Assembly: GCF_008642355.1 (NCBI RefSeq)
Contig: NZ_CP029193.1
Coordinates: 7,954,485 to 8,018,484, forward strand
Direction of reading: 5' to 3'
DNA length: 64,000 bases
Source of the DNA: Streptomyces venezuelae
GTDB taxonomy: Bacteria > Actinomycetota > Actinomycetes > Streptomycetales > Streptomycetaceae
The notes under the pieces are model-generated. The model was not told the DNA's origin. It did no database searches and saw only the letters and a program-made list of their open reading frames with translations. Both the position numbers and the translations under genes were made by a program. Below, piece after piece: positions 1-7,549 of this stretch; within the stretch, counting starts at the first letter, position 1; the number at the start of each line of letters is the position of its first letter.

Positions 1-354
1 GTGCTCGCCGCACGCCGCGCCCTGCGCCCCACCGCCATGACGGCGACGGGCGCGACGGCCGGGTCACGGCGCGGCGCACTGCTCGCCTGCCTGGCCATGA
101 CCTGGCTCAACCCGCACGTCTACCTCGACACCGTCCTCCTCCTCGGCTCCGTCGCCGCCGGCCACGACGCGCTGCGCTGGGCCTTCGGGGCGGGCGCGAT
201 GCTCGGCAGCGTCTGCTGGTTCGCCGCGCTCGGTTACGGCGCGCGGCTGCTCAGCGGCTTCTTCGCGCGCCCCGCCTCCTGGCGCGCACTGGACTTCCTG
301 ATCGCCGCGACGATGACGGTCATGGGTCTGACCCTGCTCATAGGCGCGCTCTGA
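1..354 (+). CDS. LysE/ArgO-type amino-acid exporter, 3' part
   Basis: This is the C-terminal part of a multi-pass inner-membrane exporter of the LysE/ArgO/RhtB superfamily, which expels basic or other amino acids. The 5' end lies outside the window, so the true start is not visible. The segment TWLNPHVYLDTVLLLGS resembles the conserved NP-containing helix of LysE/ArgO proteins, and hydrophobic stretches follow at about residues 60-80 and 95-117. The gene ends with TGA 27 bases before the convergent threonyl-tRNA synthetase gene. The family call is fairly firm; the substrate is not known. Confidence 0.8.
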   Translation: MLAARRALRPTAMTATGATAGSRRGALLACLAMTWLNPHVYLDTVLLLGSVAAGHDALRWAFGAGAMLGSVCWFAALGYGARLLSGFFARPASWRALDFLIAATMTVMGLTLLIGAL

Positions 355-380
355 GAGCCGGCCGCCCTGCCTTCGAAGCG

Positions 381-1628
381 CTACTCGGTGTCCCACAGCT
401 CGGTGCGGTGCGCCCCGACGAGGGCGTCGATGCGGGCCAGGGCGTCGGCGCCCGGCATCGGGTCGAGGCGCCGCCCGTCGCGCAGCCGCAACGCCACCAG
501 GCCCTCGGCATCCTCCTGCGCGCCGATGACGGCCTGGTAGGGCACGAGACGCGCGGCTCGCACGCGCGCACCCAGGCTGCCGAGCTCGGGCCCGGCGAGC
601 TCGGCCCGCAGACCGGTGTCCGCGCACCTGCGCAACAGGCGCTCGGCGCCCGGAAGTTGGGTCTCGGACACCGGCAGTACCGCCAGCTGGACGGGTGCGA
701 GCCAGGCGGGGAACGCCCCGCCGTGCTCTTCGACGAGGTGCGCGACCGCTCTCTCCACGCTGCCGATGATGCTGCGGTGGACCATCACCGGGCGGTGTCC
801 GGCGCCGTCCGCGCCGATGTAGCGCAGATCGAACCGCTCGGGCTGGTGGAAGTCGACCTGAACGGTGGAGAGGGTGGACTCGCGGCCCGCCGCGTCCACG
901 ACCTGCACGTCGATCTTCGGACCGTAGAACGCGGCCTCGCCCTCGGCGGCCTCATAGGACAGCCCGGAGCTGTCCAGCACCTCGGTGAGCAGGGCGGTGG
1001 ACCGCCGCCACTTCTCGGGATCGGCGACGTACTTGCCGCCGGGCCCCGGAAGGGAGAGCCGGAAACGGGCGGGCCGGATCCCGAGCGCCTCGTACGCCCG
1101 ACGGATCATCCCCAACGCGGCCCGTGCCTCGTCGGCGACCTGGTCCAGGGTGCAGAAGACGTGCGCGTCGTTGAGGTGGATGGCGCGAACACGGGTCAAC
1201 CCACCCAGCACACCGGAGAGTTCGGCGCGGTACATGCCGCCGGTCTCGGCCATGCGCAGTGGCAGTTCGCGGTAGCTGCGGGTGCGGGAGCGGTACATCA
1301 GCGCGTGGTGCGGACACAGGCTCGGCCGCAGCACCACCTGCTCGCCGCCCAGCTCCATCGGCGGGAACATGTCGTCGCTGTAGTGCGACCAGTGCCCCGA
1401 GATCTCGTACAACTCCCGCTTGCCGAGCACGGGTGAGTACACGTGCCGGTAGCCCGCGCGCCGCTCGGCGTCGCGGACGTACTCCTCCAGGGCGTGCCGC
1501 ACGGCGGCCCCGTCCGGCAGCCAGTACGGCAGTCCCGCCCCGATCAGCGGATCGGTGCCGAACAGGCCGAGTTCACGGCCGAGTCTGCGGTGGTCGTGGT
1601 CCTGAGGGTGGTCGGCGGCGGTGTTCAC
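381..1628 (-). CDS. thrS: Short threonyl-tRNA synthetase (no TGS or editing domain)
   Basis: This class II aminoacyl-tRNA synthetase should attach threonine to tRNA-Thr in the cytoplasm. The protein is about 415 residues against about 640-660 for the usual bacterial ThrRS, and it begins directly with the catalytic core, so the N-terminal TGS and editing domains are absent. The three zinc ligands expected from E. coli ThrRS are visible: Cys in RPSLCPHH, His in LNDAHVFC and His in VMVHRSIIGS. The motif 3 Arg in GSVERAVA is present, and a C-terminal anticodon-binding domain follows. I chose the GTG at 1628 because GAGGAG sits just upstream; an in-frame start at 1664 would read through the hairpin. 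An upstream leader peptide suggests threonine-sensitive attenuation. It is probably a second, accessory ThrRS, either starvation-induced or an antibiotic-resistant form. Confidence 0.9.
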   Translation of the reverse strand: MNTAADHPQDHDHRRLGRELGLFGTDPLIGAGLPYWLPDGAAVRHALEEYVRDAERRAGYRHVYSPVLGKRELYEISGHWSHYSDDMFPPMELGGEQVVLRPSLCPHHALMYRSRTRSYRELPLRMAETGGMYRAELSGVLGGLTRVRAIHLNDAHVFCTLDQVADEARAALGMIRRAYEALGIRPARFRLSLPGPGGKYVADPEKWRRSTALLTEVLDSSGLSYEAAEGEAAFYGPKIDVQVVDAAGRESTLSTVQVDFHQPERFDLRYIGADGAGHRPVMVHRSIIGSVERAVAHLVEEHGGAFPAWLAPVQLAVLPVSETQLPGAERLLRRCADTGLRAELAGPELGSLGARVRAARLVPYQAVIGAQEDAEGLVALRLRDGRRLDPMPGADALARIDALVGAHRTELWDTE

Positions 1629-1667
1629 AGGTGGTCTCCTCGCGGACGTGGGGCGAGTGACCACAAG

Positions 1668-1701
1668 CCGAAGCCCCGGGGCACCCGCCCCGGGGCTTCG
1701 G
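1668..1701 (-). terminator. Attenuator hairpin in the thrS leader
   Basis: A perfect 14-bp inverted repeat (arms CCGAAGCCCCGGGG and CCCCGGGGCTTCGG, 6-base loop) lies between the stop codon of the Thr-rich leader peptide and the thrS start. It has the position and strength of an intrinsic attenuator terminator, although no clear U-run follows, which is common in high-GC actinobacteria. A competing pairing of the leader segment around CCCGGCG with the GGGGC arm could form the antiterminator; this is inferred by eye and not computed. Confidence 0.75.
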
Positions 1702-1714
1702 ACTCAGACATCGG

Positions 1715-1768
1715 TCAGCGCGCCGGGACACTCTCCGGCGTCGTCGTCATCGCAGCGCGCTTGTTCAT
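1715..1768 (-). CDS. Threonine leader peptide MNKRAAMTTTPESVPAR
   Basis: This 17-codon ORF starts with ATG and contains three consecutive ACG threonine codons (codons 8-10). It stops 13 bases before a strong hairpin that precedes the threonyl-tRNA synthetase gene. The arrangement is that of a ribosome-mediated attenuator: shortage of charged tRNA-Thr would stall the ribosome on the Thr run, disfavour the terminator and raise thrS expression. No clear ribosome-binding site stands out, and the peptide itself probably has no function. Some Thr enrichment could arise by chance, but the combination of Thr run, stop and hairpin before a Thr gene is hard to dismiss. Confidence 0.75.
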   Translation of the reverse strand: MNKRAAMTTTPESVPAR

Positions 1769-1811
1769 GCCGGGGACCGTAACAGTGGACGCCCCTTCAC
1801 GGCACGCGCTT

Positions 1812-2003
1812 TTACCGCCGCTTCGTCGTACGGCGCCAGCCGAAGGGTCCCGGCAGGTCCATCGACGTCGTGCGGCGGCCGGTACTGCTGTGGGTGCGCC
1901 GGGGGCCGTGCCGGCCACCCGTGGTCAGGGACCAGGAACGCTTGTTGATGTTCAGCCGCACCCCGGGAAGGATCCGGAGACTCTTGCGGAACGTGAGCGG
2001 CAT
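1812..2003 (-). CDS. DUF4236-type small protein
   Basis: This 63-residue basic protein begins MPLTFRKSLRILPGVRLN and ends near PGPFGWRRT, matching the pattern of DUF4236 proteins (FRKS, GPGVRLN, then a Ser/Thr-rich turn and LPG). The family's function is unknown. I chose the ATG at 2003 because AAGGAGG lies 5 bases upstream; an in-frame GTG at 2075 has no such support. It stands alone between the thrS leader and the next + strand gene and is rich in Arg and Lys. Confidence 0.75.
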   Translation of the reverse strand: MPLTFRKSLRILPGVRLNINKRSWSLTTGGRHGPRRTHSSTGRRTTSMDLPGPFGWRRTTKRR

Positions 2004-2277
2004 GGACGCCTCCTTGGGCCCGTGTGCGAATCCGTCTGCGGGTTCTCCGAGTACCCGGATACGTCCGTCGCTCACCTGTGTCAGGGGCCCGCGTCCGGAC
2101 GGTCACGGTACGGGCCCTCACCGACCCCCTTCGCCCCGCGCGTGTGAAGGTGGTCACAAGCAGGCGTCTCATGATCGGGGTCGGGTCCCATCGAGGTACC
2201 GAGTTCGCGTAAGGTCGCGGGTCGGCCGCCCACGGCGGACCAGTCCGACACCGTCACCGAACAAGGAGCCGCAGGTC

Positions 2278-2451
2278 ATGCCGGCCAATGACGCCACCCA
2301 GGCGCCGATCTACCACACGCTCGTCCAGGAACACGGCGATGTCGTCGCCACCGCCCGCAAGGTCGCGGAGGAGACCCAGCAGACGGCCGAGGACCTGCTG
2401 GACTTCAGCACGCCCGCGCGGGCCGGCACGTCCGCGGCGCCCGCGTCCTGA
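2278..2451 (+). CDS. Small hypothetical protein
   Basis: This 57-residue ORF starts at an ATG preceded by AAGGAG at good spacing. It has a helical amphipathic middle (LVQEHGDVVATARKVAEETQ) and a low-complexity Ala/Ser tail. I do not recognise a family. Its ribosome-binding site and high third-position GC support a real gene. No function can be assigned. Confidence 0.6.
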   Translation: MPANDATQAPIYHTLVQEHGDVVATARKVAEETQQTAEDLLDFSTPARAGTSAAPAS

Positions 2452-2578
2452 GGCGCGGGCGCCCGGCAGGGGCGCGGCACGGGCGGGTGAGGGCGGGGAC
2501 GGGCACTCGGGGCCCTCCGCCACCGGACGTTCCGGCCGCCGTTCGCGTCGGCGCCGCCCCATCGGACAAGATGGCGCG

Positions 2579-2866
2579 ATGGACTACGAGTTCTGGAAAG
2601 ACATCCACGAACGCGGCGGCATCCCCGCGGTCAAGACGGCGCTGGAGGCGCTCCCCGGCGATCTCGCGCCGCGGGACGCGGACGCCGCGACCGAGATGGC
2701 CCTGAAGGTCATCGAGGACGACATCGCCCGCATCAACGCACGCGCGGACCGCGCCGAGGAACGCGCCCGCCGCCTCGCCGAGCAGGCCCGCGAGGTGAAC
2801 GAGCAACTCACCGAGCACGCGGATCGGGGGGAGCGGGGGGCATCGCCCGGGACCGCGGGGGAGTAG
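2579..2866 (+). CDS. Small coiled-coil hypothetical protein
   Basis: This protein of about 95 residues starts MDYEFWKDIHERGG. Its second half (about residues 45-80) is a charged helix rich in Ala, Arg and Glu with heptad-like spacing, consistent with a coiled coil; the tail is Gly/Glu-rich. No family is recognised. There is no clear Shine-Dalgarno sequence just ahead of the ATG, so the gene may be leaderless or start elsewhere, but the N-terminal sequence reads as a genuine folded protein. It is followed by a repeat-filled gap before the convergent AfsR-like gene. Confidence 0.6.
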   Translation: MDYEFWKDIHERGGIPAVKTALEALPGDLAPRDADAATEMALKVIEDDIARINARADRAEERARRLAEQAREVNEQLTEHADRGERGASPGTAGE

Positions 2867-2927
2867 GACGCCTGGGCGGCACCGCCGGGCGGCTCCGGCC
2901 GGACGAGCGGATCGTGCGCGCCGCCAC

Positions 2928-3194
2928 GGTACGTGCGCACCGCCACGTCACGTGAGCGCCGACCCTGTACGTGCGCGTCGCTCAGTCATGTACGTGCCGC
3001 TCCTTTACCTGCGCGTCGCTACGTCATGGGCGCGCCGACCCTTCATGTGCACACCGCCACGTCATGTGCGTGCCGAGCCTTTACGTGCGCCCCGCTACGT
3101 CACGTAAGCGCTGACCCTGTCGCGTGCGCGCCGCTACGTCATGTGCGACCCACCCCCTCGCGTGCACGCCGACCTTCACGTGCGAGCCGCCCCC
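2928..3194. repeat. Degenerate tandem repeat, about 38-bp unit
   Basis: About seven imperfect copies of a 37-39 base unit fill the gap up to the stop of the AfsR-like gene. Recurrent words are TACGTGCGC, GCTACGTCATG and GCCGACCCTT. The words ACGTCA and TACGTG are themselves nearly palindromic, so the array can fold. No credible gene lies within it. Confidence 0.75.
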
Positions 3195-6140
3195 TCACGT
3201 ACGTGCCATCAGCCGCACCATCGCCGTGTCGTACCGCGCCTGCAGCCCCGTGTCCGCCGACACCCTGAGCAGCGCTCCGAGCGCGCGGACCGCGCCGTCG
3301 TCGTAGCCGGACGACTCCGCCTCACGCGCGGCGGCTTCCAGGCGGCGGATGCCCTCGGCCTCGTCGCCCATGCCGAGCAGCGCCTCACCGATGACGATCC
3401 GCAGCAGCACCCGTGCCGCAGGCGACGCCTCCGAAGGGGCGTCGAGGTCGAGCGCGGCGACCGCCGTCTCGAAGGCGGGCTGCCACTCCCGTGCGTCGAG
3501 ACGGTGCCGGGCGAGGTGGTAGAGCGCGAGGCGCTCCGTGTTCCGGTCGCCCACGCTGTGCGCCAGCTCCGCGGCCAGCGCGCAGCCCTCGGCGGCCTCC
3601 TCGGGACTGCCGAGTTCGGACTGCGCGAGCGACAGGTTGATCAGCGCCGTCGCCTCGCCCCGCCGGTCGCCCGCCCGCGCGGCGAGCACGGGTGCCGCCT
3701 CCAGATGAGCCAGCGCCTCCGACGTCCGGCCCTCCTCCGTCAGGACCCACCCCAGCAGCGCACGCACCCGCGACTCGGCCCGCGCGTCCCCGTCGGCCTG
3801 CGCCGCCTCAAGTGCCGTACGCAACAACGGGGTCCAGTCGTCCCGCACCCGCCAGACGATCTGCGGCCACAGCGCGAGGACGATCCGCCACGTCCTGCCG
3901 TGCAGCCCGGCGGCACGCGCGGCAGCCGCAGCCAGCGCCAAATCGTCGCGCTCGGCCGCGTACCAGGCCATCGCCTGCTCGCGGTCGGTGAACTCCCTCG
4001 TGGCCTGCGGCGGACGGAAGTCCGTGGGCAGCGTGAAGCACGACTCGTCGCCCGGTTCGGCCGCGTCGGCGGCGGCGAGCGCCGTGGCCACGCTGTGGTC
4101 GAGGCCGCGCACCAGCGCGTCGGGCCCGGCCTCCAGACCGCGCGCGTACAGCCGTACGAGATCGTGCAGCGTCCAGCGGTCCGGCGCGGTCCGGATCACG
4201 AGGTGCGCCGCGGTGAGCTTGTCCAGCGCGGCGGCCGCCGTCTCCGGGTCCGTCCCCGCGAGAGCCGCCGCCGCGTACCGGTCGACATGTGTGCCCGGGT
4301 GCTGACCGAGGTGCGCGAAGTGGTGCGCGGCGTCGTCCGGCAGCCGCCGCACCGTCAGCCGCAATGCCGCGCGGACGCCCGTGTCCTCCACGTCCAGGAG
4401 GCTCAACCGGCGTGACTCGTCGGACAGTTCCGCGCTCATGGAACTCAACGGCCAGTCCGGCTGGTCCGCGAGACGGGCCGCCGCGACCCGCAGCGCGAGC
4501 GGCAGCCCACCGCACAGCTCCGCGAGGCGGCGGGCGGCCACCTCTTCGGCGAGCACCCGCTCCTGGCCGAGCACCGCGGCGAGCAGCGCGGTGCTGTCCT
4601 CCGGTTCGAGTACGTCCAGGGGGACGGGCCGCGCCGCGTCGGAGGCGATGAGCCCACGCAGCCGGTACCGGCTCGTCACCACGGTGACGCACTCGGCGCC
4701 GCCCGGCAGCAACTCTCTGACCTGCTCGGACGCCCGCGCGTTGTCGAGTACGACGAGGATCCTGCGGTCGGCGCAGAGCGAACGGAACAGCGCGGAGGCA
4801 CCGCGCGCCGACTCGGGTATGCGGCGCGGCGCGACACCCAGCGCGAGCAGGAACTCCCGCAGCACTTCGAGGAGGGCCGGCTCACCCGTGTCGCTGAAGC
4901 CGCGCAGGTCGGCGTAGAGCAGCCCGCCGGGGAACTGCTCGCGGTTGCGGTGCGCCCAGTGCGCCACGAACGCCGTCTTGCCGACGCCCGCGGGGCCGGT
5001 GACCAGACAGACGGGCGCTTCGCCGGCGGCGGCCCGGGAGAGGGCGGTGAGCTCGGCGGCACGACCGTGGAAGCCGCGGGGCATGCGGGGGAGGAGGTCG
5101 ACCGTGGAGGACGGTGCCGGTATCGGTGGGGCCGGAGGTGCGGGGGGCGTGACGGCTGTCGGCGGGAGGGGCGAGGCCGGGGGTGCGGCCGAGGCTGAGG
5201 CGGGGATCGAGGGAGGTGTGGCTGGTGCTGAGGTCGAGGCTGAAGCTGCGGCTGTGACGGAAGACGAGGCCGAGGCCGATCCCGGTGGGGCGGCTGTGAC
5301 CGAAGGTGAGGGCGAGGCTGAAGCTGCGGTTAAGGATGACGTTCGTCCGGAGGCCGGGACAGCGGGCGCGCCGGACCGTCGCGCCGCCCCGTCCGCCTCA
5401 TCGTCCCCACGCAGCACGTCCGTGTACGCGTCGGCCAGCTCCCGGCCGGGATCGACCCCCAGCTCGTCGGCGAGCAGCCGCCGCGTGCGGTGGAACCAGT
5501 CGAGGGCCTCCGAGCGGCGCCCCGCCCGCTGCAGCTCCCGCACGAGCGAGGCGGCCAGCGACTCGCGCAGCGGGTGAACGCTCGCCTCCGCACGCAGGAC
5601 CGCGGCGGCACGGGCGTGCTCCCCCATCCGCGAGTAGGCCGTCGCCAGCGACTCCACGGAGGCGAGCCGGAGTTCCTCCAGCGCCTGCGCCGCGGCCTGC
5701 AGCGGCTGACTCGGATACGCGCCGGTCAGTGCGGGGCCCTGCCACAGAGACAGCGCCTCCTGGTACATCGCCACCGCGTCGCCGGGCGCCCGCTGACCGC
5801 GGGCCAGCGTCACCAGTTCCTCGAACCGGTGGGCGTCCAACAACGACTCCGGCATGCGCAGGACGTACGCGGTGCCCTGGGTGAGCAGTTCGACGCCGAA
5901 CATGTCGGCTTCGGCGCTGTTGAGCAGGACCCGCAGCCGCGACACATGGCCCTGGATGACGCCGCGTGCCCGCGCGGGCGGCTCGTGGTCCCACAGCGCG
6001 GCAGTGAGCTGGTCGACCGGGACCGGATGGTTCGGTCGGAGCAGCAGCGCGGCGAGCAGGCTGCGCCGCTTTGCGGGGCCGAGGGGCAGCACGCCGACCT
6101 CAGTGGCGACGGAAACCGCTCCGAGCAGCCGAAACTCCAC
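3195..6140 (-). CDS. AfsR-like regulator (SARP DNA-binding + NB-ARC ATPase + TPR)
   Basis: This large STAND-type transcription activator of about 981 residues resembles AfsR. An N-terminal OmpR-like winged helix (VEFRLLGAVSV to about residue 90) is followed by a bacterial transcriptional activation domain to about residue 240. A Ser/Ala/Pro low-complexity linker comes next, then an NB-ARC ATPase with P-loop GPAGVGKT near residue 380 and a Walker B-like ILVVLDN. The C-terminal third consists of helical TPR-like repeats. I chose the GTG at 6140 because AAGAGGAG lies just upstream. Such proteins integrate Ser/Thr-kinase signalling with antibiotic or developmental gene activation. The regulon is not visible here; the nearest gene is a divergent methyltransferase. 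Confidence 0.9.
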   Translation of the reverse strand: MEFRLLGAVSVATEVGVLPLGPAKRRSLLAALLLRPNHPVPVDQLTAALWDHEPPARARGVIQGHVSRLRVLLNSAEADMFGVELLTQGTAYVLRMPESLLDAHRFEELVTLARGQRAPGDAVAMYQEALSLWQGPALTGAYPSQPLQAAAQALEELRLASVESLATAYSRMGEHARAAAVLRAEASVHPLRESLAASLVRELQRAGRRSEALDWFHRTRRLLADELGVDPGRELADAYTDVLRGDDEADGAARRSGAPAVPASGRTSSLTAASASPSPSVTAAPPGSASASSSVTAAASASTSAPATPPSIPASASAAPPASPLPPTAVTPPAPPAPPIPAPSSTVDLLPRMPRGFHGRAAELTALSRAAAGEAPVCLVTGPAGVGKTAFVAHWAHRNREQFPGGLLYADLRGFSDTGEPALLEVLREFLLALGVAPRRIPESARGASALFRSLCADRRILVVLDNARASEQVRELLPGGAECVTVVTSRYRLRGLIASDAARPVPLDVLEPEDSTALLAAVLGQERVLAEEVAARRLAELCGGLPLALRVAAARLADQPDWPLSSMSAELSDESRRLSLLDVEDTGVRAALRLTVRRLPDDAAHHFAHLGQHPGTHVDRYAAAALAGTDPETAAAALDKLTAAHLVIRTAPDRWTLHDLVRLYARGLEAGPDALVRGLDHSVATALAAADAAEPGDESCFTLPTDFRPPQATREFTDREQAMAWYAAERDDLALAAAAARAAGLHGRTWRIVLALWPQIVWRVRDDWTPLLRTALEAAQADGDARAESRVRALLGWVLTEEGRTSEALAHLEAAPVLAARAGDRRGEATALINLSLAQSELGSPEEAAEGCALAAELAHSVGDRNTERLALYHLARHRLDAREWQPAFETAVAALDLDAPSEASPAARVLLRIVIGEALLGMGDEAEGIRRLEAAAREAESSGYDDGAVRALGALLRVSADTGLQARYDTAMVRLMART

Positions 6141-6285
6141 TGATGAACTCCTCTTGCGGACACCTTGACGGCGCCTTGATGACACCTTGCGGGCAAAGAT
6201 CCGGATGAGCGAAAAGAGTACGTTCTGGGTGCGGCCCCGCGTGACGGGGGAGCGCGATACGAAGCGGAAGAGACGGTGAGCGGGT

Positions 6286-7152
6286 GTGGCGGCTGACTGG
6301 CGGTGGGACGAGACGCTTTTCCGGGGCGCGGCGGCCCACTACGCGCGCGGACGTCTTCCGTACGCGCCGGGGCTGGCCATGGCACTCGCCGAAGCCCTGG
6401 AGCCGGACGGCACGGGACGCCTCATCGACGTGGGATGCGGCCCGGGAACCCTCGCGCTGACGCTGGCCCCGCTGTTCCGCGAGGTCGTGGGCGTGGACCC
6501 GGACGTCGGGATGATCGCCGAGGCGGAGCGGGACGCCACCGGGCGGGAAGTGGCCGGACGCACGCACTGGGTGTGTGCGAGGGCGGAAGACCTGCCCGCC
6601 GGACTCGGCACGTTCTCCGCGGCCACCTTCGGGCAGTCCTTCCACTGGATGGACCAGGTGCTGGTGGCGACGACCGTCAAGAGGATGCTCCGACCGGGCG
6701 GGGCGCTGGTGCACATCTCTGACCTGAAACCCGAGGCGGGGGGCGAGGCGGGGCGGCCCGACGAAGACCTGCCGCATCCGGCACCGCCCCGCGCTGCCGT
6801 CGACGACCTCGTCAGGACGTACCTGGGACCGGTGCGCCGAGCAGGCCGCGGCGTACTTCCGCACGGCACCGCCGGAGGGGAGCGCGAGGTGCTCAAACGT
6901 GCCGGATTCGCCGGGCCGCAGCGTCTCGTCGTCCCGGGCGGGCAGGTCCTGGAACGGTCGGTCGACGATGTCGTGGCGGAGGTGTTCTCGATGTCGAGCT
7001 CCGCACCGCACCTGTTCGGCGACCGACGCGACCGTTTCGAGACGGACCTGCGGACGCTGCTGCGTGCGGCGTCCGCCGCGGACCGATTCTCCGAACGCGG
7101 CCCGAGCACCGAGGTGTTCATCTGGCGCACCCTGCGAAACGACGCGTCCTGA
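6286..7152 (+). CDS. Class I SAM-dependent methyltransferase
   Basis: This 288-residue Rossmann-fold methyltransferase carries the SAM-binding motif LIDVGCGPGT near residue 47. An acidic residue of strand 2 follows in VVGVDPD, then motif IV around SAATFGQSFHWMD and motif post-I/V at RMLRPGGALVHIS. The FGQSFHWMD element is typical of the UbiE/COQ5-like small-molecule methyltransferase group (Methyltransf_11). The start is a GTG 145 bases from the divergent AfsR-like gene, so the two may share a control region. The substrate is unknown. Confidence 0.85.
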   Translation: MAADWRWDETLFRGAAAHYARGRLPYAPGLAMALAEALEPDGTGRLIDVGCGPGTLALTLAPLFREVVGVDPDVGMIAEAERDATGREVAGRTHWVCARAEDLPAGLGTFSAATFGQSFHWMDQVLVATTVKRMLRPGGALVHISDLKPEAGGEAGRPDEDLPHPAPPRAAVDDLVRTYLGPVRRAGRGVLPHGTAGGEREVLKRAGFAGPQRLVVPGGQVLERSVDDVVAEVFSMSSSAPHLFGDRRDRFETDLRTLLRAASAADRFSERGPSTEVFIWRTLRNDAS

Positions 7153-7243
7153 ACGTGCCCGACATGCCGACGCGCCGACCTCGGCGCATGCGTAATCCGC
7201 GTGCCATGTGCGGATAACGCGCAGGCTTGGATAGGGTGCGGTC

Positions 7244-7549
7244 ATGGGGATGTCTTCCAGCGAGCGACTGCGGGCGGCCGTGGCCGCGTTGATGCGGCTC
7301 ACCGGCGACACACAGGCGAGCCTCGCCGCCGTACTTGGTGTCGACCAGACGCAGGTGTCACGCCGTCAGTCGGGTACCGCCGCGTGGAGCCTGGACGACT
7401 GCGACGCGATCGCCGCGTACTACGGCATCGACGTACTCGACCTCCTCGCCGGTCCCACGCGCGCGTGCGACGCACTCCCCGCCGGCCACCGCCGTTCCGT
7501 CCCGAGGCGACGTGCCGCGGCCGACGAGCCGAAGGGGGTCCGTCCGTGA
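7244..7549 (+). CDS. Small XRE-type helix-turn-helix protein
   Basis: This 101-residue protein has a Cro/C1-type HTH at about residues 15-65 (TQASLAAVLGVDQTQVSRR followed by a WSLDDCDAIAAYYG helix). A basic tail follows. A TAGGGT hexamer lies only about 10 bases before the ATG, so the transcript may be nearly leaderless. The stop overlaps the GTG start of the next gene, which also begins with an HTH, so the two are translationally coupled. The pair resembles two-gene HTH units found on Streptomyces chromosome arms and linear plasmids. Confidence 0.8.
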   Translation: MGMSSSERLRAAVAALMRLTGDTQASLAAVLGVDQTQVSRRQSGTAAWSLDDCDAIAAYYGIDVLDLLAGPTRACDALPAGHRRSVPRRRAAADEPKGVRP

